Below, piece by piece: positions 23,745-32,584 of a stretch of DNA of 64,000 nucleotides (within the stretch, counting starts at the first letter, position 1; each line of letters begins with the position of its first letter). The position numbers and the translations under genes were made by a program. The stretch covers positions 124,001 to 188,000 of the forward strand of contig SBGP01000106.1 in the NCBI GenBank assembly GCA_006226595.1. Reading direction: 5' to 3'. The DNA comes from Deltaproteobacteria bacterium (GTDB lineage Bacteria; Myxococcota_A; UBA796; GCA-2862545). The notes below the pieces were generated by a model. It did not search any database, was not told the DNA's origin, and was given only the letters and a program-made list of their open reading frames with translations.

Positions 23745-24149
23745 ATGGGACGGCTCCTCGCCATCGCGGCCTCGCTGGGGCTGCTCGTCGCGTGCACACC
23801 GGAGCTCGAAGGCCGGTGGACGGGCGAGTGCGACCTCGACGATCCGCTCCGGCTCGTGGTCGAGGTCGATCGGACCGGCGACGATGCCCGCGAGCTGTTC
23901 GCGACCGTCACCCTGCACCAGCTGTCGCGGCTGCCCGACTTCCTGTTCCTCGACTGCCGCGGGGTCACCGACGACGGGGGCCTCGGGAGTGTCGGCGCGT
24001 GCACCGGCGCATGGCCTGGCGAAACCGAGGGCGCGATCGCGCTGTCCTTCGAGGGCGAGCTCGACCGCGGGGATCCCACTGCCACGTGGACCGGGGAGTG
24101 CGCCTACGAGACCGGACGTGGCGCCCTCGAGCTGTGGAGCACGCCATGA
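23745..24149 (+). CDS. Small lipoprotein, unknown function
   Basis: A 134-aa protein with a lipoprotein signal (lipobox LVAC, Cys17). The body is beta-rich and contains WTGECDLDDPLRL at the start and WTGECAYETGRG at the end, suggesting an internal pseudo-symmetry with paired Cys. I do not recognise the family. The stop overlaps the ATG of the next lipoprotein (ATGA), so the two are translationally coupled. Confidence 0.78.
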   Translation: MGRLLAIAASLGLLVACTPELEGRWTGECDLDDPLRLVVEVDRTGDDARELFATVTLHQLSRLPDFLFLDCRGVTDDGGLGSVGACTGAWPGETEGAIALSFEGELDRGDPTATWTGECAYETGRGALELWSTP

Positions 24150-24715
24150 GGATCGCGCTCGTCGCCGTCACCCTTACGGTGCTCCTCGGCTGTGAGCACG
24201 ACGAGCACCCGTTCGAGATCCCGTGGACGGGCAGCTGCACCGCGCTCGACAACCCGAGCGTGATCGCTCGCTTCTCCAAGGACTTCTGGGAGGACGACGC
24301 CGGCAACCGCCGCCGCTACCTCGGCGAGGTGCAGGTCCCGCTGGAGGCCGATCTCTTCGACAGCTGGATGTGGGAGGTCCGGGTCAACCTGCGCGACGAG
24401 ACCGCCGAGACGCTCGATCTGGTTCACGTGCCGATCCACGAGGACTTCGCCGCGGCCTACGGCCTCCAGGACCTGGGCATGGACCCCGCGACCTATGCCG
24501 AGGACCCCAATGGCGCCTTCGCCGAGATGACGGGCACCTGCTCGTGGGGCGGGCGCTCCGGCGAGCTGTTCCTGCGCCAGAACGACGACTGCGACGCGTG
24601 CATCGAGTGCAGCACCGTCGGCGGACTGCCGTCGTGGTGGCCGCTGTGGCCGGTGTTGTGGCTGGTTCAGCGGCGGACGCGCCAGTCCACGACCTCGAGG
24701 GGCTCGGCCAGGTAG
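24146..24715 (+). CDS. Lipoprotein, unknown function, coupled to the preceding lipoprotein
   Basis: A 189-aa protein with a lipoprotein signal (lipobox LLGC, Cys16). It shares the phrase PWTGSCTALDNP near the start with the WTGEC motif of its upstream neighbour, so the pair may be distant paralogues. A Cys cluster (DDCDACIECS) lies before a Trp-rich hydrophobic stretch (WWPLWPVLWLV) and a basic tail. The latter resembles a C-terminal sorting or membrane segment. Its 3' end overlaps the convergent thioesterase gene by 49 bases. Confidence 0.72.
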   Translation: MRIALVAVTLTVLLGCEHDEHPFEIPWTGSCTALDNPSVIARFSKDFWEDDAGNRRRYLGEVQVPLEADLFDSWMWEVRVNLRDETAETLDLVHVPIHEDFAAAYGLQDLGMDPATYAEDPNGAFAEMTGTCSWGGRSGELFLRQNDDCDACIECSTVGGLPSWWPLWPVLWLVQRRTRQSTTSRGSAR

Positions 24716-25158
24716 GGCTCGACCAGTGGGGACAGCGCGTCCGCATCGAGCACGCCGTCGGGACCGATGAAGATCAGCGACACCTCGCCCATCGCGTGGA
24801 CGCGATCGCCGACGAGCACGTGGGTCTCGAAGCGGAGCAGGCGGCCGTCGAGGCCCAGGCATCGCGACTCGAGGGTGTAGCGCTGACCGAGCTTCAGCTC
24901 GCGGCGGTAGGTGATCTTCTGGGAGGCGACCACGGGCTTCACCCCGTCGGCCCGCCACGCGTCCCACGCGCCCGAGCGCAACACCCAGTCCGTGCGCGAC
25001 AGCTCCATGACCTGGGCGTAGCGCGCCTGGTTCATGTGCAGGTTCAGGTCGAGCTCGTGCGGCAGCACGCGCCGCTCGATCCGCGAGATCAAGCTCCCGT
25101 CCTGACGGAACTGGGCGTGGACGACGATCGGCAGCGTACGGGCGAGGTAGGCGAGCAT
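24667..25158 (-). CDS. Hot-dog-fold acyl-CoA thioesterase (4HBT-like, THEM6-type)
   Basis: A 163-aa protein with the 4HBT_2 pattern: RIERRVLPHELDLNLHMNQARY (split motif with the conserved DLNxHMNxxxY core), then VASQKITYRRELKLGQRY and ESRCLGLDGRLLRFETHV. Members hydrolyse acyl-CoA or act as thioesterase-like proteins. The N-terminal hydrophobic stretch is short. The start at 25158 follows the family N-terminus, with no strong SD. It is convergent with the lipoprotein pair and divergent to the kinase operon. Confidence 0.82.
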   Translation of the reverse strand: MLAYLARTLPIVVHAQFRQDGSLISRIERRVLPHELDLNLHMNQARYAQVMELSRTDWVLRSGAWDAWRADGVKPVVASQKITYRRELKLGQRYTLESRCLGLDGRLLRFETHVLVGDRVHAMGEVSLIFIGPDGVLDADALSPLVEPYLAEPLEVVDWRVRR

Positions 25159-25240
25159 GGGCCCGGCTATCACGAACACCCGGGCTGCGGGGGCGCGACA
25201 GCTGCGCCGCACCTTTGCCGCTTGGCGTACACTCCGCCGC

Positions 25241-25254
25241 GGGGAGAGGACCTG
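25241..25254 (+). promoter_or_regulatory. Shine-Dalgarno site with probable CTG start codon of the first giant kinase
   Basis: GGGGAGAGGA (25241-25250) is followed by CTG at 25252-25254. No in-frame ATG or GTG lies between the SD and the kinase domain. The encoded LSTAPKHIGPYRV aligns with VSGEVPETIDRYRV at the GTG start of the tandem paralogue. An SD-less TTG at 25222 is the alternative. Confidence 0.55.
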
Positions 25255-28200
25255 AGCACCGCACCGAAGCACATCGGCCCGTACCGGGTGATGCGCCCCG
25301 TCGCGCGCGGTGGCATGGCCGAGGTGTACGAGGTCGAGGACCCGACGAGCGGGGAGCGCCTGGCGCTGAAGTTGCTGGTCCAGGCCGGCTCCGCGTTGCC
25401 TCGGTTCAACCGCGAGTACGAAGCCCTCACGCGGCTCAACCACCCGTCGATCGTCCGGGTCTACCACTACGGCATCCACGAGGGACAGCCGTGGCTGACC
25501 ATGGAGTTCCTCGATGGGCGCTCACCCCAGGCCTGCGTGAAGGACATCGGTCCGCCGGGTGTGCCCGCGCGTATGCAGGAGGTCCTGCGCATCGGCTACC
25601 ACGTGGCCGAGGCCCTGGACTACATCCACGATCGCGGCCTCGTGCACCGCGATCTGAAGAGCAGCAACATCGTCGTGCTGCCCGACGGGCGCGTGAAGGT
25701 CGTCGACTTCGGCACCGCGCACCTGCGCAACCCGATTCAGGTGATCACGCGCCAGGGCGAGTTCGTGGGCACCTTCGCCTACGCGTCGCCCGAGCAGATC
25801 CAGGGCCACCCGCTGGACTGGCGCTCGGACCTGTACAGCCTCGGCATCCTGCTCTACCGGCTCGCCACGGGCCGCCGCCCCTTCGACGCCGAGACCAGTC
25901 ACGCGCTGGCGGTGCAGCACATCACCGAGGACCCGCCGCGTCCCTCGGTGTGGGTGCCGGACATCCATCCCCGGCTCGAAGAGCTCATCCTGTGGCTGAT
26001 GGCGAAGGATCCAGGGGCGCGCCCGCCACGCGCCAAGGCGGTGGCGCGCATCCTCGAGGACCTCTCGGACCGGCCGTTCACGCTGGGTGCGGGGCTCGAG
26101 GTGCAGGTCAGCCGGCCTCTGCAGCGCAACAACGAGCGCATCGACCTCGTGTCCCGTCTCGAGGACGCCCGTCCCGGCGAGCTCACGCTGGTCGTGGGCA
26201 ACGCGGGCAGTGGGCGCGAGCGCTTCACGCAGACCACCGCCGCCGAGTTCCGCGACGTCGGCTGGCGGGTGTTCCACTTCCTGCTGCGCCGCGAGCGACC
26301 CATAGGCTGCCTGGTCGATGCCCTGCTCCATGCGGCGGCGGGTACGGACCGCGGCAAGTCGCCCAAGGCGGCGGCGATCACCGACCAGCTCGACCGCATC
26401 CTCAAGCAGGGCAACCTGCTGCGTCCGGATGTGCGGGAGCTCCTGCGCAAGCTCGGTCCCGAGGCGCTCGCGGAGCGCGCGCGTACCGAGGACGTGCCGG
26501 TGATGCTGGTCGTGCAGCAGCTGCACCGCGCCGGGCCCGCGACCCTCGAGCTGCTCCAGACCCTGAGGCGCTCGGTGGCCCGCTCGGCGGTGCCCGTCGT
26601 GTTCCTCGCGAGCACCGACCCGAGCCTCCTCCTCGACGACGACCGCGTGAACCTGCTCGACCAGTTCGGGACCCTCGAGCTGGGGCCGCTGGACCCGCAC
26701 CGCACCGGACTCGCGGTCGGTCAGCTGCTGCATCGCCGACCGCCCCCCGCCGAGATCGCGCGCGCCGTGCACGCGGCGAGCGGTGGACACCCGCTGTACA
26801 TCGAGCACGTCGTCCGACGGATGCTCAAGGAGAACACCCTGCGGCCCTCCGGTGCCGACGGCAACCGGGTGGACTGGGGCAAGCGCCCGGAGTTCGTGCG
26901 GCCGCCGGGCGTGGCTCGTCGTCGTGTGCGCAGTATGCTCCGCGGGCTCTCCGCACCCCATCGGCGGGTGCTCGAGGCGCTTGCCGTGTGGGGTGGCTCG
27001 CTGCCGCTGTCGACGCTGGCCCACGTGCTCGACTACCTGCCCGCCGAGCTCGCCCCCATCGTGCGCGACCTGCGTCGGCGTGGCTGGGTGTGCGTCGAGT
27101 CGGACAAGGTGGGCCTCGAGGACGAGCTCGCCCGCCCCCTGGTGCTCGCCGACCTCGCGCCTTCCCGCCATCACGTGCTCGTGCGCGCGCTCGCCGCCAA
27201 CCTCGTCGACGCCGAGCCCTCACCGGACAAGGTGCGCTTGCTCGCCGAGGTCGACCAGCTCCAGCTCGCGGCGCGGGATGCGCTCGAGGCCGCGGGACGG
27301 CTGCTGCACGAGGGACGTCCTCGAAAGGCGCTCGAGGTGCTCGAGCCGCTGGTCCAGGTGAGTCAGGGCCGGCTGGAGCGCGATGCCGAGGCGCTGCTGC
27401 ACCTGCTGTACGCCACGGCGCTGATGGCGGTGAGCCCGACCGATCCGCGGCTTCCGCGGTCGCTGCAGCGCGCCGAGGACACCGCCGAGCACCCGGACCT
27501 GAAGATCCGCGTCGGCCTGGCCCGCGCGCGGCTGCAGTGGGTCATCGGCCACTACCCGAGCTTCCGCCGGCACCTGCTGCACGCCTGGGAGCAGGTCGAG
27601 CCGACCACGCACCCCGAGCTGATCAGCCGGCTGTCGAGCCACCTGGGCATGTCCTACCTGTGGAGCGGCCAGCCACGCACGGCAGGGGAGTGGTTCCAGC
27701 GCTCGCGGGCGACGGCGGAGGACCACCCGCACGCGGCGGCACACGCGGACATCGGCATGGCGACCTTCCTGTACGCGCAGGGCGAGGTGGACCGCGCCGA
27801 AGCCGTGATCGCCGATGCGATGAACCACTTCCAGCGCACGGGCAGCGCGACGGGCTTCTGGCAGGCGCTGGTGGTGTGGACGGACACGCTTCGCCAGCAG
27901 GGGCGCTTCTCAGAGGCCCTGTCGCTGTTGTATCAGCGGCTTCCGGATGCGCGGGAGAGCCAGGTCCCGTCGCACTACGTGCGCCTTCTCCTCGCCACGG
28001 CGCGTTGCGAGCTCGACCTGCTCCGTCTGGGGCGCGCACAGGAGTGCGTGGACGAGCTCGAGGCGACGATTCGTCGGGGCGAGCACCTGCATTTGCGCCT
28101 TCAGGCGAGCCTGGTCCGCGGGCGAATCGAGCTCGAGTCGGGCCTGCACATCGAGGCTGCAAACACGCTTTCGGCGGCGCATCGCCGGGCTCGCAGTGCG

Positions 28201-28632
28201 GAGCTCGCTGTCACCGCCGAGGTGGCTCGTGCGATGATGGGCGAAGCCCTGTGGGCCATGGGCGAAGTCGACGAAGCCCGAGAGCTGTTCCAGGCCTCTG
28301 TTCTGGGGCTGCTTGGCAGCGGCGATCTGGCTACGTTGGCAGAGGCGTGCGTCTCGCGCGCTCGTGCGCTCGCAGAAGAGCTCTCGCCCGCAGAGCTGTT
28401 CAAGCCGGTGGAAAAGATCCTCGCCCGTCAGCCCATGATCCTCGTTCGACTCGAGCAACTTCTCGCGCAGGCCCGCTGGTTTGGTGCGCGCGGGGATCGT
28501 GAGCGCTCGTCGGACGCGTATCGGCAGGCGGCGACGGCACTCAACCGCATCGCTGAGAACCTCAACGATACCGACCGCGCCGCGCTTCGCGTGCACTCGT
28601 GGTCGATGCGCATCCGGCAGGGTCTCAAGTGA
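25252..28632 (+). CDS. Giant Ser/Thr kinase with degenerate AAA-type module and TPR-like helical array (first of tandem pair)
   Basis: A 1126-aa protein. The kinase domain (about 8-275) looks active: glycine loop ARGGMAEVY, Lys40 in ALKLL, HRD 132-134, DFG 152-154 and GTFAYASPEQIQ as activation-loop end. An ATPase-like region from about 310 follows, as in PknK- and AAA_16-type kinases. Here the P-loop reads VGNAGSGRERF, with Arg in place of the Walker Lys. The Walker B region reads VMLVVQQLHRAGPATLEL, with Gln for Asp. ATP hydrolysis there is unlikely. The last 550 residues are TPR-like helices. No membrane segment is seen. Probable CTG start. The stop overlaps the GTG of the paralogue, and it heads a six-gene coupled operon. 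Targets are unknown. Confidence 0.9.
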   Translation: MSTAPKHIGPYRVMRPVARGGMAEVYEVEDPTSGERLALKLLVQAGSALPRFNREYEALTRLNHPSIVRVYHYGIHEGQPWLTMEFLDGRSPQACVKDIGPPGVPARMQEVLRIGYHVAEALDYIHDRGLVHRDLKSSNIVVLPDGRVKVVDFGTAHLRNPIQVITRQGEFVGTFAYASPEQIQGHPLDWRSDLYSLGILLYRLATGRRPFDAETSHALAVQHITEDPPRPSVWVPDIHPRLEELILWLMAKDPGARPPRAKAVARILEDLSDRPFTLGAGLEVQVSRPLQRNNERIDLVSRLEDARPGELTLVVGNAGSGRERFTQTTAAEFRDVGWRVFHFLLRRERPIGCLVDALLHAAAGTDRGKSPKAAAITDQLDRILKQGNLLRPDVRELLRKLGPEALAERARTEDVPVMLVVQQLHRAGPATLELLQTLRRSVARSAVPVVFLASTDPSLLLDDDRVNLLDQFGTLELGPLDPHRTGLAVGQLLHRRPPPAEIARAVHAASGGHPLYIEHVVRRMLKENTLRPSGADGNRVDWGKRPEFVRPPGVARRRVRSMLRGLSAPHRRVLEALAVWGGSLPLSTLAHVLDYLPAELAPIVRDLRRRGWVCVESDKVGLEDELARPLVLADLAPSRHHVLVRALAANLVDAEPSPDKVRLLAEVDQLQLAARDALEAAGRLLHEGRPRKALEVLEPLVQVSQGRLERDAEALLHLLYATALMAVSPTDPRLPRSLQRAEDTAEHPDLKIRVGLARARLQWVIGHYPSFRRHLLHAWEQVEPTTHPELISRLSSHLGMSYLWSGQPRTAGEWFQRSRATAEDHPHAAAHADIGMATFLYAQGEVDRAEAVIADAMNHFQRTGSATGFWQALVVWTDTLRQQGRFSEALSLLYQRLPDARESQVPSHYVRLLLATARCELDLLRLGRAQECVDELEATIRRGEHLHLRLQASLVRGRIELESGLHIEAANTLSAAHRRARSAELAVTAEVARAMMGEALWAMGEVDEARELFQASVLGLLGSGDLATLAEACVSRARALAEELSPAELFKPVEKILARQPMILVRLEQLLAQARWFGARGDRERSSDAYRQAATALNRIAENLNDTDRAALRVHSWSMRIRQGLK

Positions 28633-31600
28633 GCGGCGAGGTCCCGGAGACCATCGACCGCTACCGCGTGCTCCGCGCGATTGCGCGTGGCGGCATGGCC
28701 GAGGTCTACGAGGTCGAAGAGCCGGCGACGGGCGATCACATCGCGCTGAAGCTGCTGCTCAACACCGATAGCGAGCTCGAGCGGTTCAACCGCGAGTACG
28801 AGATGATGAACTGCCTGAACCACCCCAACGTGGTTCGGGTCTACCACTACGGCTTGGTCGGAGACCTGCCGTGGATCACGATGGAGCTCATCGAGGGCAC
28901 GCCCGTCCAGAGCTACGTCAAGGGGCTCGGCAAGGCGGGTACCCAGCGGCGCATGGAAGAGTGTGTTCGCATCGGCCACGACCTGGCGCGCGCCCTCGAC
29001 CACATCCACAGCCGCGGCCTGATCCACCGCGACCTGAAGAGCGCCAATGTGCTCGTGTTGCCCGACGGGCGCGTGAAGCTCCTCGACTTCGGTGCCGCCC
29101 GCTTCGTGAAGGGCGCCAAGCCAATCACCCGCGAGGGCGAGTTCCTCGGGACCTTCGCCTACGCCTCCCCCGAGCAGATCCAGGCCAAGACCCTCGACAA
29201 CCGCTCGGACCTGTACGCGTTTGGTGTGCTGCTGTACCGCATGGTCACCGCGCGCCTGCCGTTCAAGAGCAACGACTACCACGAGCTCGCGCGCATGCAG
29301 GTGTACAGCGCACCGCCGCGTCCCAGCGAGCGCATGCCGCAGCTGGATCCGCGCCTCGAAGAGCTGATCCTGCAGCTGCTCGAGAAGAACCCCGACGACC
29401 GGCCCGCCACCGGCGCCGAGGTCGCGGATCGGCTCGAGGCCATCGCCGGCAAGCCGCTGTACGGCGGTGGACCGCTCACCGTCGCCAACCACACCGAGGG
29501 CTCGCTCGCCGGTCGCGAAGACCAGATTGCCGAGATGCGGCACTTCGTGGCGGCCGCCGAGCCCGGCGCCGTGGCGCTGGTCGTCGGCTCGGAGGGCTCG
29601 GGTCGCGCACGGGTGCTCAAGCGCGCCCTCGACGACGTGGCCGAGCGCAAGTGGGACCAGATCACCGCGACCATCACCAGCCGCAAGCCCACCGAGGGCC
29701 TGCTCGCCGAGCTCGCGGTGATTGCCGAGGGCATCGGTCAGTCGACAAACCCCCAGCTCAAGGCGGCGGCGGCAGCGATCACCGCGGCGCGCGCCAACGG
29801 CGTGCCGATCAGCGGTCCCAAGCGCGCCGTGTTCAGCACCGCGCTCAGCACGCTGCTTGCCGAGCGGGCCAAGGCCATGGGCACGCCGATGGTCGTGGTC
29901 CTGCGCAACGTCGACCTCGGCGGCGAGGAGACCGCGGCGCTGGTCGCCATGCTCTCTGCCGGCGTGCGCCGACTCGGGGCGCCGGTGATGTTCATCGCCG
30001 ACGCCGAGGATGCGGGTGCGGCCAAGGGCAGCCCCCTCGACACCGAGCTTCCCGAGGCGAAGCGCGTTCGGCTGCCGCCCCTCGACGAGCGCGAAGTGGC
30101 GCGGCTCGTGGGCGCGCTGCTCCTTCGTCGGCCGCCGCCGATGTCCCTGGCGCGTCGCATCCATCGCGCGAGTGGGGGACTGCCGACCTACGTCGAGGAA
30201 GTGGTGCGCGAGATGGTCGCCTCCGGTCAGGTGCGCTCGCGCGGACAGGACGACAACAGCCTCGAGTGGACCGTGTCCGAGACCGAGGCGATCCCCGTGC
30301 CGCCGGCCGCCGAGATCGCCGTGCGCGACCAGATCGAGGAAGCTCCCGCCGAGCACCGGCGCATCCTCGAGGCGCTCGCTCTGCTCGCCGGAGACACGGT
30401 CGCCGAGCTCATCGCCGCGGCCCTGGGCCGCACGCCCCAGGAGCTCGTGCCCACCCTGCGCGACATGGCCGCTCGCGGATGGGTGCGCCTGGGCCGTCCG
30501 TCCCGGGTCACGTGGCGGCAGCCCCTGCTCGGCCGCGTGGTCCTCGAGGACCTCAGCGAAGCGCGCCGCGCGGTGCTCCGCCGCGCGATCCTGCCGCACC
30601 TCGCACCACTGCCGCCCAGCGAGGCGCAGATCCGCATGATGCTGGCCGCCGGCTACGTCGAGCAGGCCCTCGAGCGCACCGTCGTGTGGGTCGAGGAAGA
30701 GCTCGCCGCCGGTCGCCCGGTCACCGCCCTCGAGCTGCTCGAAGAGGTCGTGCCGAGGAGCACCGAGGCCAAGAACGCCAGCAAGGCCACGCTGGCCGGG
30801 CTGCACCTGCTGTACGCCCGCGCCCTGCTCGAGGTTCGGCCCACCGACGTCGGCACCGGCCGCGCGCTGATGAAGGCCAAGGTCCTCGCGAGCAGCCGCA
30901 CCGAGAAGCTCGCCGTGGCCCGCGTCTCCGCCGACGTGCAGCGGGCCATCGGCCACTACCCCAACTACCGCAAGCACCTCGAAGACGCCTGGGCCATCCT
31001 CGAGGAGGAGCCGGACCCGCTGATTGCGGCGAAGGTGGCGGACGACCTGGGACGCAGCCTGATCCTCGCGGGTCAGATCGGCGAGGCCAAGCGCTGGCAC
31101 GGCGTGGCCCGCAAGGCGGCGCAGGCGACGCGGGATCCGAAGATGATCGCTCGGGCCGAGGCCGGCGTCGCCGCATGGCAGTACGCCTCGGGCCAGCTCT
31201 CGCAGGCCCAGCAGCGATCCGCCGAGGCCACTCGCATCCTCCAGGAGCAGGGCGACCTCGAGGGCCTGTCGCTCGCGTTGCCGGTGTGGCTGCACTGTGT
31301 GCGTCAGCGCGGCCGCTTCTCCGAGGGCATCGACGTCATCCACCACGAGCTGCCGCGTCTGCACGCGTCCGAGTCGGCGACCGCCTACGTGCGCGTGCTG
31401 CTCGCGTACGGCTGGCTCGAGGCGGACATCGGCCGTCTGGGACGGGCGCAGGACCTGCTCGACGAGCTCGGCGCGACCCTCGGGTCCAACCTGCACCTCG
31501 ACCTGCGGCTTCAGGCCGACCTGCTCCGCGGACGCATCCACCTCGAGTCCGGCAACAGCGCCGAGGCCAACGAGCTGCTCGTGAGCGTGTACAACGCCGC

Positions 31601-32042
31601 CGATGGTGCCGAGCTGCGCGTGATGATGGAGCAGGCCAAGGCCTACCTCGGGGCCACGCTGTGGGACGACCAGCAGTACTCCGAGGCCGAGCGCCTGTTC
31701 CGCGAGTCCAAGGAGGCCCTGCGTCAGCTCGGCCACGTGCCCGCCCTGCTCGAGGCGTGCATGACCCTGTCCAAGTGGACGCGCGGTGTGCTCAAGCCCG
31801 ACGACATCTTCGGGCCGGTCGCCGACTACGTGCGCGGCGAGCCCGCCGAGACCGCCAAGCTCGAGTGGCTGTTCGCGATCGGCCGCAACCAGCGCAAGTT
31901 CGGGCAGGACAGCACCGCCGCCTACACCACCGCTCGCCAGAACCTCAACGCCCTCGCACAGCACCTCAATGCCACCGACCGCGCGGCGCTCGGCGTGCAC
32001 ACGTGGTCGCGCGAGATCGGCATCGGACTCGACTCGCTGTGA
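28629..32042 (+). CDS. Giant Ser/Thr kinase with degenerate AAA-type module and TPR-like helical array (second of tandem pair)
   Basis: A 1137-aa tandem paralogue of the preceding kinase, with the same order and length. The kinase domain is intact: ARGGMAEVY, Lys41 in ALKLL, HRDLKSANV, LLDFGAARF, GTFAYASPEQIQ. The ATPase-like region again has Arg for the P-loop Lys (VGSEGSGRARV), and its Walker B region is VVVLRNVDLGGEE, without the Asp pair. Helical repeats fill the C-terminal half. The C-termini match (LNATDRAALGVHTWS versus LNDTDRAALRVHSWS). GTG 28629 overlaps the previous stop by four bases. The next gene starts with GTG inside its own stop. Gene duplication is evident. Distinct targets or a heteromeric kinase are inference. 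Confidence 0.92.
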   Translation: MSGEVPETIDRYRVLRAIARGGMAEVYEVEEPATGDHIALKLLLNTDSELERFNREYEMMNCLNHPNVVRVYHYGLVGDLPWITMELIEGTPVQSYVKGLGKAGTQRRMEECVRIGHDLARALDHIHSRGLIHRDLKSANVLVLPDGRVKLLDFGAARFVKGAKPITREGEFLGTFAYASPEQIQAKTLDNRSDLYAFGVLLYRMVTARLPFKSNDYHELARMQVYSAPPRPSERMPQLDPRLEELILQLLEKNPDDRPATGAEVADRLEAIAGKPLYGGGPLTVANHTEGSLAGREDQIAEMRHFVAAAEPGAVALVVGSEGSGRARVLKRALDDVAERKWDQITATITSRKPTEGLLAELAVIAEGIGQSTNPQLKAAAAAITAARANGVPISGPKRAVFSTALSTLLAERAKAMGTPMVVVLRNVDLGGEETAALVAMLSAGVRRLGAPVMFIADAEDAGAAKGSPLDTELPEAKRVRLPPLDEREVARLVGALLLRRPPPMSLARRIHRASGGLPTYVEEVVREMVASGQVRSRGQDDNSLEWTVSETEAIPVPPAAEIAVRDQIEEAPAEHRRILEALALLAGDTVAELIAAALGRTPQELVPTLRDMAARGWVRLGRPSRVTWRQPLLGRVVLEDLSEARRAVLRRAILPHLAPLPPSEAQIRMMLAAGYVEQALERTVVWVEEELAAGRPVTALELLEEVVPRSTEAKNASKATLAGLHLLYARALLEVRPTDVGTGRALMKAKVLASSRTEKLAVARVSADVQRAIGHYPNYRKHLEDAWAILEEEPDPLIAAKVADDLGRSLILAGQIGEAKRWHGVARKAAQATRDPKMIARAEAGVAAWQYASGQLSQAQQRSAEATRILQEQGDLEGLSLALPVWLHCVRQRGRFSEGIDVIHHELPRLHASESATAYVRVLLAYGWLEADIGRLGRAQDLLDELGATLGSNLHLDLRLQADLLRGRIHLESGNSAEANELLVSVYNAADGAELRVMMEQAKAYLGATLWDDQQYSEAERLFRESKEALRQLGHVPALLEACMTLSKWTRGVLKPDDIFGPVADYVRGEPAETAKLEWLFAIGRNQRKFGQDSTAAYTTARQNLNALAQHLNATDRAALGVHTWSREIGIGLDSL

Positions 32043-32572
32043 TCGACGAGCCCGACGAGCTCGCGGCGGAAGAGCCCACCGAGGAGGAGCGACCCGCGGG
32101 CATGCAGGGCCTCGAGCCCTCGGCGCGGTTCATGTTCCACGTGCAGGCGCTGATCCGCCTGTTCACCGTGCAGCTGCCGATGTCGGTGGGCATGGGCGTG
32201 GGCGTCACCGTGTTCGGCGGCAGCCTGTGGCTCGGCTTCGGAGTCGGCGCCCTCGCCGCGTTCTGCTTCTTCATGCTCGCGCTGTGGTACCCGTCACTGT
32301 CCTTCGACCGCTGGGGCTACGAGCTGCGCGAGGAAGAGCTGCTCATCCAGCGCGGCGTGCTGTTCAAGAGCCTCACCGCCATCCCGACCGCGCGGGTTCA
32401 GCACGTGGACACCCGCCAGGGACCGATCGAGCAGTGGTTCGGCCTCGCGCGCGTGCAGATCTACACCGCTGCGGGCATGGGGGCGGACGGCGTGATTCCG
32501 GGCCTCGACCTCGACGACGCCGAGGCGTTGCGCGACGAGCTCGTGCGGAGGCACGGCGATGACGGCGTGTAG
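32039..32572 (+). CDS. Bacterial PH-domain membrane protein (YdbS-like)
   Basis: A 177-aa protein with two adjacent membrane helices (about 42-85) followed by one bPH2 domain (PF03703): FDRWGYELREEELLIQRGVLF, IPTARVQHVDTRQGPIEQWFGLARVQIYTA. Such YdbS proteins pair with YdbT-type proteins at the inner membrane. The function is poorly defined (membrane stress or export has been suggested for relatives). The GTG start overlaps the kinase stop (GTGA). The YdbT-like gene follows after 12 bases. Confidence 0.88.
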   Translation: MIDEPDELAAEEPTEEERPAGMQGLEPSARFMFHVQALIRLFTVQLPMSVGMGVGVTVFGGSLWLGFGVGALAAFCFFMLALWYPSLSFDRWGYELREEELLIQRGVLFKSLTAIPTARVQHVDTRQGPIEQWFGLARVQIYTAAGMGADGVIPGLDLDDAEALRDELVRRHGDDGV

Positions 32573-32584
32573 GCGAGCCCGCCG

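Noticed and set aside
28428-32000. 1190-residue minus-strand frame over the second giant kinase
   Set aside because: Shadow of GC-rich codons. The plus strand carries the kinase and tandem-paralogue evidence.
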